Below the pieces are notes generated by a model. The model did no database searches and had not been told where the DNA came from. It worked only from the letters and a program-made list of their open reading frames with translations. From Deltaproteobacteria bacterium (GTDB taxonomy: Bacteria; Desulfobacterota; DSM-4660; Desulfatiglandales; Desulfatiglandaceae): 64,000 nt of DNA. Made by a program: the position numbers and the translations under genes. The stretch spans positions 1 through 64,000 of the forward strand of contig JAFDIV010000008.1 of NCBI GenBank assembly GCA_019307815.1, read 5' to 3'. Positions 16,663 to 24,902 of this stretch are shown here, piece after piece; positions within the stretch are counted from its first letter, which is position 1, and each line of letters starts with the position of its first letter.

Positions 16663-17466
16663 ATGAATAAATACCTTGAAGTCGCAGAAAAAATAAGGGA
16701 GTTTATCAATCCCGATACCTTTCCTGTGGCAGTGGGAATCTTTAAAGATGCCTCAGATATACCCCCCTCTGCCAAGATACCTATCAGAGACCTGAAAGCT
16801 CCCATGGCCCCTTGTCAAGGGACTGCAATGGCAAGAAGATATGGGTGGACAGTGGCATTTACTGCCAAGGACGTGGGGTGTGCCATTGCAGCCCACACTT
16901 ATGGATGGAAACGCATAGAGGACAATAAGGGAGCAATCCGTTTTCTTATGGGCATGAACTATGTAAGTAACGAAGATGCTGCCCATGAAGTACTGAAAGG
17001 ATTTAGATCCCTTGATATGGGAGATAGCCTTACAGTGGTTTATTCTCCTTTGCAACGGACAAAGATAAAACCTGACGTGGTTCTCATCTATTGTAATCCT
17101 GCACAACTAATGCGCCTCATTCACGGTGCTACCCACAGCAGAGGAAAACCCATCACATGCAGTTTTTCAGGAAGGGCCGCATCCTGTACAGAGGGGGTGA
17201 TAGGGGCATATCTTGATGGAGAGTGCAAAGTTGTAATTCCTGGCAATGGTGACAGGGTTTGGGCCACATGTCAGGACCATGAAGTATTAATGGCCATTCC
17301 TGCAGCGAGGCTTTGGGAAGTGGTTGAGGGTATTGAATTGACCCATAAAAAGGGCATAAGATACCCAATTCCTTCTTACATTCGTTATAGTCCTGAGGTG
17401 GCTTTTACCCTTCCCCTATCTGATATCTTTGATCCCGAGAGGCTAGAAGCTTTATTCAAGCCATAG
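16663..17466 (+). CDS. DUF169-family protein
   Basis: The DUF169 pattern runs through a 267-residue protein: PVAVGIFKD near the start, CQGTAMARRYGW, the Cys in DVGCAIAAHTYG, YSPLQRTKIKPDVVLIYCNP and FSGRAASCTEGVIG. Several conserved cysteines suggest a cofactor or metal site, but no biochemical role is established. The track start (GTG 16615) is less likely than the ATG at 16663, which has TTGGAGG just upstream. The gene lies in line with the BcrD/BcrA-like genes but is separated from them by 400 bases. Confidence 0.75.
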   Translation: MNKYLEVAEKIREFINPDTFPVAVGIFKDASDIPPSAKIPIRDLKAPMAPCQGTAMARRYGWTVAFTAKDVGCAIAAHTYGWKRIEDNKGAIRFLMGMNYVSNEDAAHEVLKGFRSLDMGDSLTVVYSPLQRTKIKPDVVLIYCNPAQLMRLIHGATHSRGKPITCSFSGRAASCTEGVIGAYLDGECKVVIPGNGDRVWATCQDHEVLMAIPAARLWEVVEGIELTHKKGIRYPIPSYIRYSPEVAFTLPLSDIFDPERLEALFKP

Positions 17467-17864
17467 CCAGTGTAATTCCATTCATTTCATCTTTGGCAAA
17501 TCATATCAAAACTCCGTTTGAGCTGTTTTTGAATTTCCATGGAGCGCTAAACACTTTGGGTATGCTAGAGTGTTATGTATGCTTGCTGACTCATGGCTGA
17601 TCAAGCCCGAACATTATGGATGCCACTGCCAAAGATTGGGGCATATGATAATTCTTTGGAAGATGAGGAAAAACGCTCGGGTTGTCGGAGCGGGGAAACA
17701 ATGCTATGAAATAGGAGGAAATATGGGCCAAGATTAAGAGGTCTGTAAATCTGCTTCCACTTGCAGGCCAGAGACCTTTTTCAAAACAGGGTTGCAAAGA
17801 CCCATGGACAAGTAGAGGAAATGTTTCGTGTCTCTTTGTCTAGAGACAGGGAGGGATAATTAAG
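17467..17864 (+). other. Intergenic region before the BcrD-like gene
   Basis: About 400 bases without a convincing gene. The minus-strand ORF at 17591-17797 has no motifs. A promoter for the downstream ATPase-ferredoxin unit is expected here, but I see no clear -35/-10 pair. GGGAGGG precedes the ATG at 17865. Confidence 0.4.
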
Positions 17865-18638
17865 ATGATCACCGTAGGAATTGATTGTGGGGCAAAGAAT
17901 ACAAAGACTGTGGTATTGAAGGATGGTGAGATCATTGCAAAGACCTCCATTCCCACCGGTTTTGATCAGAAAAAGGCCATTAATGAATCACTCGAAAAGG
18001 TACTCCAATCCGCAGGCATTACTGCAGGGCAGGTGGACAAGATAGGGGGAACCGGAACAGGTCTTAAGTCCATAGATATGGCTGATGTAGAGGTCAATGA
18101 GATAAAGGCCATGGCAAAGGCAGGAAACTACTTTTTCCAAAGCGCTCGTACAGTGGCTGATGTTGGGGCTGAAGAGGGTAGAGTCGTAAAGCTGGATGAA
18201 AAGGCCAATGTGGTGGATTTTGCCATTAATGAGAGATGCGCGGCAGGCGCAGGAGCCTTCATTGAGGCCATGGCCAGGGCCCTTGAGGTTGACCTTGAAG
18301 AAATGGGCGCCCTGGCACTGAAGTCAAACAAACAGATCCCCATGAATGCCCAGTGTGTGATCTTTGCGGAATCTGAGGTAGTGGGTTTGATTCATGCAAA
18401 TACCAATAAAGAGGATATCAGTAAGGCTATCCATGATGCCATGGCCAGCCGCATTGTTTCAATGATCCGGAAGATTGGCGTGAATAAGGATGTGGTCATG
18501 CTTGGTGGTGTGGGCAGGAACCCTGGATTTGTTGAGGCCATGAGGCGGGAATTGAATTTGGACAAAATCTACATCCCTGAGGAACCCGAGTTCGGTGCAG
18601 CGGTAGGTGCTGCATTAGTGGCCGCTGAAAAGGTATAA
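17865..18638 (+). CDS. BcrD/BadG-like ATPase (benzoyl-CoA reductase/dehydratase activase family)
   Basis: 257 residues, ASKHA ATPase of the BcrAD/BadFG family. The N-terminal phosphate-binding loop is VGIDCGAKNTKTVVL. The cluster-binding cysteines are in INERCAAGAGAF and MNAQCVIFAESEV; in this family two Cys, one pair from each subunit, hold a [4Fe-4S] cluster at the dimer interface. LGGVGRNPGFVEAM is the C-terminal adenosine motif. Such ATPases couple ATP hydrolysis to low-potential electron transfer to a BcrBC-type reductase or a 2-hydroxyacyl-CoA dehydratase. No such partner is in the window. It pairs with the next gene. Confidence 0.85.
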   Translation: MITVGIDCGAKNTKTVVLKDGEIIAKTSIPTGFDQKKAINESLEKVLQSAGITAGQVDKIGGTGTGLKSIDMADVEVNEIKAMAKAGNYFFQSARTVADVGAEEGRVVKLDEKANVVDFAINERCAAGAGAFIEAMARALEVDLEEMGALALKSNKQIPMNAQCVIFAESEVVGLIHANTNKEDISKAIHDAMASRIVSMIRKIGVNKDVVMLGGVGRNPGFVEAMRRELNLDKIYIPEEPEFGAAVGAALVAAEKV

Positions 18639-18659
18639 GTATGTGGGGGAGAAAGTAAA

Positions 18660-19547
18660 ATGCCAGGAGGAAAGAAACAGGAATTCTGGAGATGGGATGA
18701 GTCCAATTGGAAGGATCCAAATATTGATTGGAAGGATGCCAAATATATCACAGTGGGCATTGATGTCGGCTCTGTCAGCTCCCAGGCCGTTATTATGACT
18801 GATGGCCAGATCTATGCCTACGCCAATATGAGGACAGGCTTCGATAGCCCCAACAGTGCCCGAAATGTCTTGAATTTTGCCCTTAAGGCCACAGACATGC
18901 CTGAAGAGCGAATGGATTACTGTGTCGGGACAGGCTACGGTAGGGTAAATGTTCCCTTTGCAGATCGTTCCATAACCGAGATTGCCTGCCATGCCCGTGG
19001 TGCCAATTTCATCTATGGGCCTGAGGTACGCACTGTGCTGGACGTTGGAGGTCAGGATATCAAGGCAATGCAGTGTGACGAAAAGGGAAAGGTCACAAAC
19101 TTTCTCATGAATGACAAGTGTGCGGCAGGAACCGGCCGTGGTATGGAGGTATTTGCTGACCTGCTGGGGATCCCCATAACTGAGGTGGGTGAGCGTTCCT
19201 TTCAGATAGATGAAGAACCGCCGGCCGTTTCCAATACGTGTGTGGTTTATGCAAAATCAGAGGCCACTGGCTTGCTCCGAAAGGGCTGGAGCACTGAGCA
19301 GGTGCTTGCTGCCTATTGCAGGGCCATGGCAGAGAGGATTTACTCCCTGGTAGAGAGAATGGGAGTTATACCAGAGTTTGCCATAACAGGTGGAATGGCC
19401 AAGAATCGAGGAGTAATTGATCGGCTCATGGCCAAGATAGGCCTAGATCCCATGAAGACCAAGTGGGACACCCAAATCGCAGGAGCAGTGGGTGCAGCTC
19501 TCTTTGGTTATGCACTTTGTCTCAAGGGAAAGGGGCGTAAGAAATAA
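18660..19547 (+). CDS. BcrA/BadF-like ATPase
   Basis: 295 residues. A leader rich in Trp (FWRWDESNW) precedes the ASKHA core: VGIDVGSVSSQAVIM, VLDVGGQDIKAM, cluster Cys in MNDKCAAGTGRGME and VSNTCVVYAKSEATG, and ITGGMAKNRG. It is the natural partner of the BcrD-like subunit 21 bases upstream, forming a heterodimeric ATP-driven electron activator. Whether it serves an aromatic-ring reductase (class I type) or a dehydratase is not decidable from these two subunits. Its presence beside a class II system is notable. Confidence 0.85.
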   Translation: MPGGKKQEFWRWDESNWKDPNIDWKDAKYITVGIDVGSVSSQAVIMTDGQIYAYANMRTGFDSPNSARNVLNFALKATDMPEERMDYCVGTGYGRVNVPFADRSITEIACHARGANFIYGPEVRTVLDVGGQDIKAMQCDEKGKVTNFLMNDKCAAGTGRGMEVFADLLGIPITEVGERSFQIDEEPPAVSNTCVVYAKSEATGLLRKGWSTEQVLAAYCRAMAERIYSLVERMGVIPEFAITGGMAKNRGVIDRLMAKIGLDPMKTKWDTQIAGAVGAALFGYALCLKGKGRKK

Positions 19548-19615
19548 GGCGTTGGAGAGGAAGTTCAATCTATTTGGTCAGTGAAGGGATGGAGGGCCAC
19601 TAAGGAAAACCACCG

Positions 19616-19906
19616 ATGCTTGCAAATTATGGATACACAGATGGCTCGGGTGACTATTTTATCACCATAGATACGGACAAGTGTAATGGATGCGGCGAGT
19701 GCGTGACCGCGTGTCCGGCAGGGGTGCTTGAGGTTTTGGATGATGATCCCAATGATCCCTTGAGGGAGGAACCTGTGGCCGTGGTGGGGACCAATAAAAG
19801 GAATAAGCTGAAGTATGAGTGTAACCCCTGCAAGCCCTCAATAGGAAGACCCCCTTTGCCCTGCATAGAGGCGTGCAAGGCAGGGGCCATTTCCCATTCC
19901 TGGTGA
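19616..19906 (+). CDS. Ferredoxin linked to the BcrA/D pair
   Basis: 96 residues. The first cluster motif is CNGCGECVTACP. The second group is unusual: CNPC, then nine residues containing KPSIGRPPLP, then CIEAC, instead of a compact C-x2-C-x2-C. It could bind two [4Fe-4S] clusters with an inserted loop in the second. Located 68 bases after the BcrA-like gene, it is the probable electron donor to the ATPase pair. TAAGGAAAACC provides a modest ribosome site. Confidence 0.75.
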   Translation: MLANYGYTDGSGDYFITIDTDKCNGCGECVTACPAGVLEVLDDDPNDPLREEPVAVVGTNKRNKLKYECNPCKPSIGRPPLPCIEACKAGAISHSW

Positions 19907-20003
19907 TCGCGAGAAAATGCCATTCCACATAAAGAGTCCTATAGGTGGTTCCTCCACTATTTATCACATAAGGGCCTAAGAGGGGTGGGAAGGCTGACAA
20001 CAT

Positions 20004-20078
20004 ATGAATTACATTGGATTGACTATCGATGGAAAAGACATAGAGGTGCCAGAAGTAAGTACAATTATCTATCTTTAG
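20004..20078 (+). pseudogene. Truncated start of a 2Fe-2S (NuoG/HndD/BamI-like) gene
   Basis: An ATG opens MNYIGLTIDGKDIEVPEVST and stops after 24 codons. The phrase LTIDGK-x-(I/V)-x-VPE is the start of the plant-type [2Fe-2S] domain of NuoG/HndD-like proteins (compare LQIDGKEVKASEG in BamI). No cluster cysteines follow, because the sequence runs into the convergent gene ending at 20075. It looks like the surviving 5' tip of a gene that once followed the ferredoxin. Confidence 0.55.
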
Positions 20079-21538
20079 GAAGATGCTGCGGCCTTTACAT
20101 AGGAAAGCTTACCTCTTAGGTTTTTGACAACGCGTCCTTTGCTTGAGCCCTTTTCAAAGGTGACCTCCTCCACCAGGCCGTCAGGACGCTTTCTGTAACA
20201 CTTATTGGCCTCTAAGAGAATGGGGAAGTATTCACCGTCAATATCTTCATAAAGATCTATACGCATTAGGGACTTGCCAGGGCCATCCAGTTGTGCCACT
20301 CCTAAGAGACCTTCGTTTTCAATCACCTTGAACGCCCCTTCAAGCGATTCATATCCCACATAATGGCCGGAGAAGTGTTTTATGTAAATGTCTGCGTCAA
20401 ACGGATAGAGTTGACCATTGACCCATTCATATACCTTTCCCTGGGTCAGAATAAGGCGTTTGCCAGAACGCAGGATAGGTCGCCATGCGGTCAAATTGTC
20501 AGGGCTGTGGGTAAAGATAAGATCCTTGATGTCCACGTCAGCGATATCCACGTAGTCCGTATGCACCACACTGTTTTTCCGGGCCACATCATGGATCACC
20601 ACGGCATCCTTGTAAGCGGACATGGCAGCTTCGTATCTTTCAGGGCTCCATGTCTTTTCAATAAAATCGTTGATATCCCCGTAGATGACACTTTTTTGTT
20701 CAAACTCTTCACGGCTGATGGTCTCAAATCGTTGGGGCCTCTTGGTTTCGGCAAGTTCTTTCCAAAGGGATGGCTTATATACGGTATCAGCACTGAAAAA
20801 TAAGGTATTTCGCGGAGTGCGAAATCGAAAGGCAATGGTGGGCACCCCATGCCACACAGGGGACTTGACCGCTTCGACGGTCAGTTCGGCCTCTTCGTCC
20901 AAGAAGGTGTTTTTGTTTTCTTCGTAAAATATGGTAGATGAGAAGGGATAATAACTTTCAGGTTCTATCCACAGACCCGTTTCATCGTCTTTGTAAAGGA
21001 GCCGAGGCCGATTGGCGTTGGGATTGATGAAGATTTTGGCCCGCTCCGGCCCCAAGATATTTCCTTGCCGATCCCGCACCTTATAGCAAAACCGGCCATT
21101 GTCTTCGGTTTCAAGAGAGATGTAATATTTGCTTCTTGGCCCGATGATTACCTGATCCACCATGTGGCTATAAGGAATGTCAATGATGCGCTTGGAATCC
21201 AGCGAAAGGGATCGCTCAAGCGCGCCCTTTGAGTTTTTATGGTATTCTTCTAAAATTTGCTCTGAGGAGATGAGCCTGATTTTCTTGTCTAGGGGGGAGT
21301 CGTAATACATGAAGAGAGCAAGATCCGTAAACCACCTTCGATGATCCTCATGGGAGTGGCTTGCAAATATGCCTTTTAATTTTTCGATACCCTGGATACC
21401 TAATGCCGGGAATACGGGTGCTCCGCATTCCAGAAGGTAGTGGGATTCGTGCACAATTATCAAATACCCACTGCTCTCTCCCATTAGGGAGAAGGGGCCT
21501 GTATTTCCAATGATGTGAAAAACAATGTCGCTTTTCAT
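20075..21538 (-). CDS. Metallo-beta-lactamase-fold hydrolase, large variant
   Basis: 487 residues. The N-terminal half has the metal-binding H-x-H-x-D-H motif (FASHSHEDHRRW, about residue 60), a second histidine-bearing strand VWHGVPTIAFRF and FFSADTVYKPS, all typical of the fold. The C-terminal ~200 residues (after about 280) are an extra domain I cannot identify. No signal peptide is visible. It is divergent from nothing and lies beside the cyclase gene on the same strand, 120 bases downstream of it. The substrate is unknown. Confidence 0.7.
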   Translation of the reverse strand: MKSDIVFHIIGNTGPFSLMGESSGYLIIVHESHYLLECGAPVFPALGIQGIEKLKGIFASHSHEDHRRWFTDLALFMYYDSPLDKKIRLISSEQILEEYHKNSKGALERSLSLDSKRIIDIPYSHMVDQVIIGPRSKYYISLETEDNGRFCYKVRDRQGNILGPERAKIFINPNANRPRLLYKDDETGLWIEPESYYPFSSTIFYEENKNTFLDEEAELTVEAVKSPVWHGVPTIAFRFRTPRNTLFFSADTVYKPSLWKELAETKRPQRFETISREEFEQKSVIYGDINDFIEKTWSPERYEAAMSAYKDAVVIHDVARKNSVVHTDYVDIADVDIKDLIFTHSPDNLTAWRPILRSGKRLILTQGKVYEWVNGQLYPFDADIYIKHFSGHYVGYESLEGAFKVIENEGLLGVAQLDGPGKSLMRIDLYEDIDGEYFPILLEANKCYRKRPDGLVEEVTFEKGSSKGRVVKNLRGKLSYVKAAASS

Positions 21539-21658
21539 ATCAACAATATGGTGAAGGGGAGGGAATCAATACTCCCTTATTATCGCCCTAAGATTCTAAT
21601 TTGAGCAAATGTTCCACACTTTTAATAAACTATCGGCTATTTTAAGTCAAAACGCAAG

Positions 21659-23497
21659 TTAGAAATTGGATACAGTGTACACTTTTATAGGGGTGTGGAT
21701 ACCTTTTACCTCTATTTCCCCTATTAGCTGAGCAGGAATCTGTTTTGTGAGATGGGCCAGGGTCCTTTGGGTGATTAGGATCTGATCGGGTTTGGCCATT
21801 TGTTCAAGCCGCGCAGCAATGTTCACCTGGTTGCCTATCACAGTGTAATCTCTAAGGGCCTCGGAGCCTATGTTACCGACCGTCATATACCCTGTGTTTA
21901 TGCCGATCCCCACACCCAGGTCATGACCAAAGGCCCTCCACTGTTTTTTGAGTTCTTGGACCTTTATTTGCATGTCCATGGCCATGCGTACCGCACGATC
22001 GGCATGATCATTCATGTGGATGGGGTCACCAAAAAAGATGACAAGACCGTCACCCATGATCTTATTTAGGGTACCATCATACTTGTGGATGATCTTTATC
22101 ATTTCGGAATGATAACTATTTAGGAGATAAACAATCTCTTCAGGTTCCAGGCTATCTGTAATGGCGGAAAAACCACGGATATCCGAAAATACTACGGTCA
22201 TAAATTTACGCTGAAGTGTCTGGGCAAAGCTGCCACCCTCAGTTAGTATTCTTTCTGCAAGTTTGGGCGACAGATACCGGCGCAGCTCCTTATGTCTTTC
22301 AAGTTCCTGAACCTGTTGGTTCATCTTATTTTTCAGGGAATTGGTAAGTTCCAGCAATTCCGCACGCGCCCGGGCAAGTTCTGCTGTGCGCTGCTCCACA
22401 CGCTGTTCAAGATAAGTTGCATAATTTCGTAGCTCTTCTTTAGCCTGTTTTAGTTCCTCGTTTGTTTTCTCCAGGGCCCTGTACGCCTCGTGCTTGGCCT
22501 CCATATTTTCCCTGAGCCTGTCAATTGACTCTATGAGTATCTTATCGGTCTCCTCTGGGGAACGACGGACTCGAAAGGCCTGGACGAGGCGTTTGAAAAG
22601 GGAAAATCGCTCAAAGGATACATCCAAAATAAAGTAAGGGGCAGAAAAGATTTCTCCTTCTTTAAGAAGAATCCTTGTCCTTGTACTTATGGTCCTAGTT
22701 ATTAGGATGGCAGTGGCCTCATCCGGCATCCGACTAGGTGTGGCCTGGTCAGGTTCCACATAACGCCCCAGATACACACTTTGGCCGTTTATGCGCTCTG
22801 GTAACAAGAGGACCTCTTTGCCGGCCACAATCCTTTCCCCAGATATGGGATCCCTTACTGTCAGGCGACCATCCTCCATTTTTGCATCCAGTTCATAGGG
22901 CATGAACTCCGGTTCATGGTTAAAAAGTCTCACTGGGTCATAAGGATTAAGGGGTTGTTTGATGGTAGCTGGAGAAAGGTTCCATAGGGTAGGAATTGAA
23001 GAAATAATGCCCCTCAGAAAAGGATCTCCAATGTAGTCCCGATTAGGATCAAAGTCCTCATGAAAACGCACTTGCAATACGAGCCGGATCTTTTGAATAT
23101 CAGGATCATAAAAAGCAGGTCTTACTATGCGTATCTCCTTGGTGTCATTGAAAGTTTTATTGAAAAAGGGAAGGCGGTGAAACCCGTCCTGGGGAGAGCT
23201 AAAGATTCTCACAAAGTAGTTAAGCCGTCCCCAAGAGCCCATTGTTCCACAGGAGGCCCCACAGTTGAAGTAAAAGTGTGGTTCATCTACCAGCTCTTTG
23301 GCCTTACGGAATATCCTTTCAAAATTTTCATAGGTGGTCCATTCGTCTTCATCCAGAAAGAATTCGGCAGGGGAACTGTATTCCTTTGTGGGGTAAGGCA
23401 GGCCGTGGAAAAGAGGCCCCCAATCCCCGATTCTGCTTCGGGTGTAGGTGGCTATGATCTTGATGTTCCGGTTGCTGACGCAATCTGGTCGGGTCAT
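21659..23497 (-). CDS. Class III adenylate/guanylate cyclase
   Basis: 612 residues. About 1-330 is an unidentified sensory region without obvious membrane segments. Residues ~335-415 are a coiled coil (EKTNEELKQAKEEL...ARAELLELTNSLKNK). The C-terminal ~190 residues form the catalytic domain: VVFSDIRGFSAI and KIMGDGLVIFFGDP hold the two metal aspartates, and RDYTVIGNQVNIAARLE the substrate-specifying and transition-state residues. Lys in NKIMGD and Asp in RDYTV favour ATP over GTP. A signal such as cAMP is therefore likely. The receiver-like gene just upstream on the same strand may regulate it. Confidence 0.85.
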   Translation of the reverse strand: MTRPDCVSNRNIKIIATYTRSRIGDWGPLFHGLPYPTKEYSSPAEFFLDEDEWTTYENFERIFRKAKELVDEPHFYFNCGASCGTMGSWGRLNYFVRIFSSPQDGFHRLPFFNKTFNDTKEIRIVRPAFYDPDIQKIRLVLQVRFHEDFDPNRDYIGDPFLRGIISSIPTLWNLSPATIKQPLNPYDPVRLFNHEPEFMPYELDAKMEDGRLTVRDPISGERIVAGKEVLLLPERINGQSVYLGRYVEPDQATPSRMPDEATAILITRTISTRTRILLKEGEIFSAPYFILDVSFERFSLFKRLVQAFRVRRSPEETDKILIESIDRLRENMEAKHEAYRALEKTNEELKQAKEELRNYATYLEQRVEQRTAELARARAELLELTNSLKNKMNQQVQELERHKELRRYLSPKLAERILTEGGSFAQTLQRKFMTVVFSDIRGFSAITDSLEPEEIVYLLNSYHSEMIKIIHKYDGTLNKIMGDGLVIFFGDPIHMNDHADRAVRMAMDMQIKVQELKKQWRAFGHDLGVGIGINTGYMTVGNIGSEALRDYTVIGNQVNIAARLEQMAKPDQILITQRTLAHLTKQIPAQLIGEIEVKGIHTPIKVYTVSNF

Positions 23498-23573
23498 AAC
23501 GGCCGAATCAAGGATATAGTTTTGTGTATCAGGAAAGGTTAGAAGGTCCAGTTGTTAAAAAAGTTTCCACTGG

Positions 23574-23963
23574 TTACAGAAGCTGATTGATACGTTCAAA
23601 TTTCTCTAAAAGCTTTTGGATTTCCTCTGGTGAATAGGACCTGGATACGTGTCCCAGTATGCCGAAGCCTTCGGCCTTCTCATGGATTTCTTTCCCTGGG
23701 GCATCGGATATCAAAATCAAGGATGTCAAAGGAGAGGTTTTTACAAAATCTTTTAAAAGGTCAAAGCATGATCCATCCTTTGTAGGATTCCCCAACACGG
23801 CGAGTTGAATGGATTGAGCCTTGAGCATGTTAAGCGCTTCTTCCTTGCTGGAGGCGGTAACGACCATATAATCTTTTTCGGAAAGACTATGGGCGACACG
23901 CCTTGACAATGCGGGGTCGGCGTCCAAGACTAATGCATGAATGGGTGCCTGTTTTTTCTCCAT
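23574..23963 (-). CDS. Degenerate (pseudo-)receiver domain protein
   Basis: About 129 residues with the length and spacing of a CheY-like receiver: LVLDADPALSRRVAHSL at the first strand and KDGSCFDLLKDF after the expected phosphorylation site. The phosphoacceptor Asp is missing (LAVLGNPT where VILDLxMP is expected), and the conserved Lys near the C-terminus is replaced (HVSRSYS). It therefore cannot work as a standard phospho-receiver. The track start at 23999 is extended; the ATG at 23963 fits the domain start. It precedes the cyclase gene by 76 bases and may be co-transcribed. Confidence 0.7.
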   Translation of the reverse strand: MEKKQAPIHALVLDADPALSRRVAHSLSEKDYMVVTASSKEEALNMLKAQSIQLAVLGNPTKDGSCFDLLKDFVKTSPLTSLILISDAPGKEIHEKAEGFGILGHVSRSYSPEEIQKLLEKFERINQLL

Positions 23964-24069
23964 ATGTTTCCAGGGATAAAGATGGGGATGTTTTTCCAAG
24001 CCGAGCCATAATAGCGTGACATGTTGATTGTTGCAAGACCCTTTGGCCCCTTGGGCAAAAATTTAGTGC

Positions 24070-24095
24070 TTGACAAAGCACAAGGGTCATATAAT
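24070..24095 (+). promoter_or_regulatory. Possible promoter of tRNA-Pro
   Basis: TTGACA at 24070-24075 and TATAAT at 24090-24095 are both perfect hexamers, but the spacer is only 14 bases. The -10 is 17 bases upstream of the tRNA 5' end, a sensible distance. The short spacer makes the -35 doubtful. Confidence 0.4.
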
Positions 24096-24112
24096 AAGAA
24101 TAAGATGGGTAT

Positions 24113-24189
24113 CGGGACGTAGCGCAGCCTGGAAGCGCACCTGAATGGGGTTCAGGTGGTCCGGGGTTCAAATCCCCGCGTCCCGACCA
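24113..24189 (+). tRNA. tRNA-Pro(GGG)
   Basis: A 77-nt cloverleaf with encoded CCA: acceptor CGGGACG/CGTCCCG, anticodon stem CCTGA/TCAGG with loop ATGGGGT (anticodon GGG), and T-loop GGTTCAAAT. Its 3' end is duplicated about 180 bases downstream. Confidence 0.95.
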
Positions 24190-24201
24190 GCCCTGATATG
24201 A

Positions 24202-24241
24202 AGAAACAGCAGACCAGAGTAAGCCAGGTTTGCTGTTTTTT
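24202..24241 (+). terminator. Rho-independent terminator after tRNA-Pro
   Basis: AAACAGCAGACC pairs with GGTTTGCTGTTT and is followed by a T-rich run (TTTTTTATT). It lies 13 bases after the tRNA CCA. Confidence 0.65.
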
Positions 24242-24347
24242 ATTATGAAGCCGAGAGATACAAAGCTCCTCCATGAACCAGTGGGGCCAGGCCCTCCAGA
24301 GGCGGGTAAAGCAATCCCCTTCCAGGGGCTTGTGCGCCTTTGGCGCA

Positions 24348-24370
24348 TTCAAATCCCCGCGTCCCGACCA
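24348..24370 (+). repeat. Duplicate of the tRNA-Pro 3' end (att-like direct repeat)
   Basis: A perfect 23-base copy of the last part of tRNA-Pro (from TTCAAAT in the T-loop to CCA; original at 24167-24189). No upstream tRNA half accompanies it. Duplicated tRNA 3' ends are the usual scar of site-specific integration of genomic islands. Confidence 0.65.
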
Positions 24371-24387
24371 TAAAACGCAACAAAAAA

Positions 24388-24422
24388 GAGCGGGTTAGGT
24401 GATGCCCTATCCGCTTTTTTTG
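24388..24422 (+). terminator. Terminator-like hairpin after the att-like repeat
   Basis: GCGGGTTAGG and CCTATCCGC flank a short loop and are followed by TTTTTTT. It sits behind the tRNA 3'-end copy in the same relative position as the first terminator behind tRNA-Pro, as if a second tRNA-plus-terminator unit once stood here. Confidence 0.6.
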
Positions 24423-24659
24423 TTCAAGATCTCCATTTTGCCCCTTTGTGCCCACCATGTGCCTCCCCTTCAGATAAAGATGCCCTCTTGGTAACTTACA
24501 CGGTAACAGCAGGTCAGCTTGCGGGGGTAATCAGTTTTCCTGATTTCCATGAAAATTGCCTTGGACTAAGGCGTATTCAACGGTTTTTCTACTTGACCTT
24601 TTAAGTACATTGAAATACATTAGAATAAATCTGATGTCAAAATACACAGGAGGCAGCAA

Positions 24660-24902
24660 ATGGGTAAAACCATTACCTTGCGGCTTAGCGACGAGGTTTA
24701 CCAGGCCTTTGTGGAGGCAGCCCGTGCTGAGAATAGACCCCTTTCTAATCTCATAGAAACTGCTGCCCTTGCCAAGATCAGGGAACAACAATTTGTGGAT
24801 GATGCTGAAATGGCCGAGATCCTTGCCAACGAAAAGCTAATAAAACGAATTAGGAAGGGCTCCCGGGATGCCAAGGCAAGAAAAGGACAATTTGTGGAAT
24901 AA
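24660..24902 (+). CDS. Ribbon-helix-helix antitoxin of a RelE-type pair
   Basis: 80 residues. MGKTITLRLSDEVYQAFVEA is a ribbon-helix-helix DNA-binding start (CopG/RelB-like), and the C-terminal helix region would wrap the toxin. It overlaps the downstream RelE-like gene by 35 bases, a coupled toxin-antitoxin arrangement. AGGAGG is placed 8 bases before the ATG. These antitoxins normally repress their own operon together with the toxin. Confidence 0.8.
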   Translation: MGKTITLRLSDEVYQAFVEAARAENRPLSNLIETAALAKIREQQFVDDAEMAEILANEKLIKRIRKGSRDAKARKGQFVE

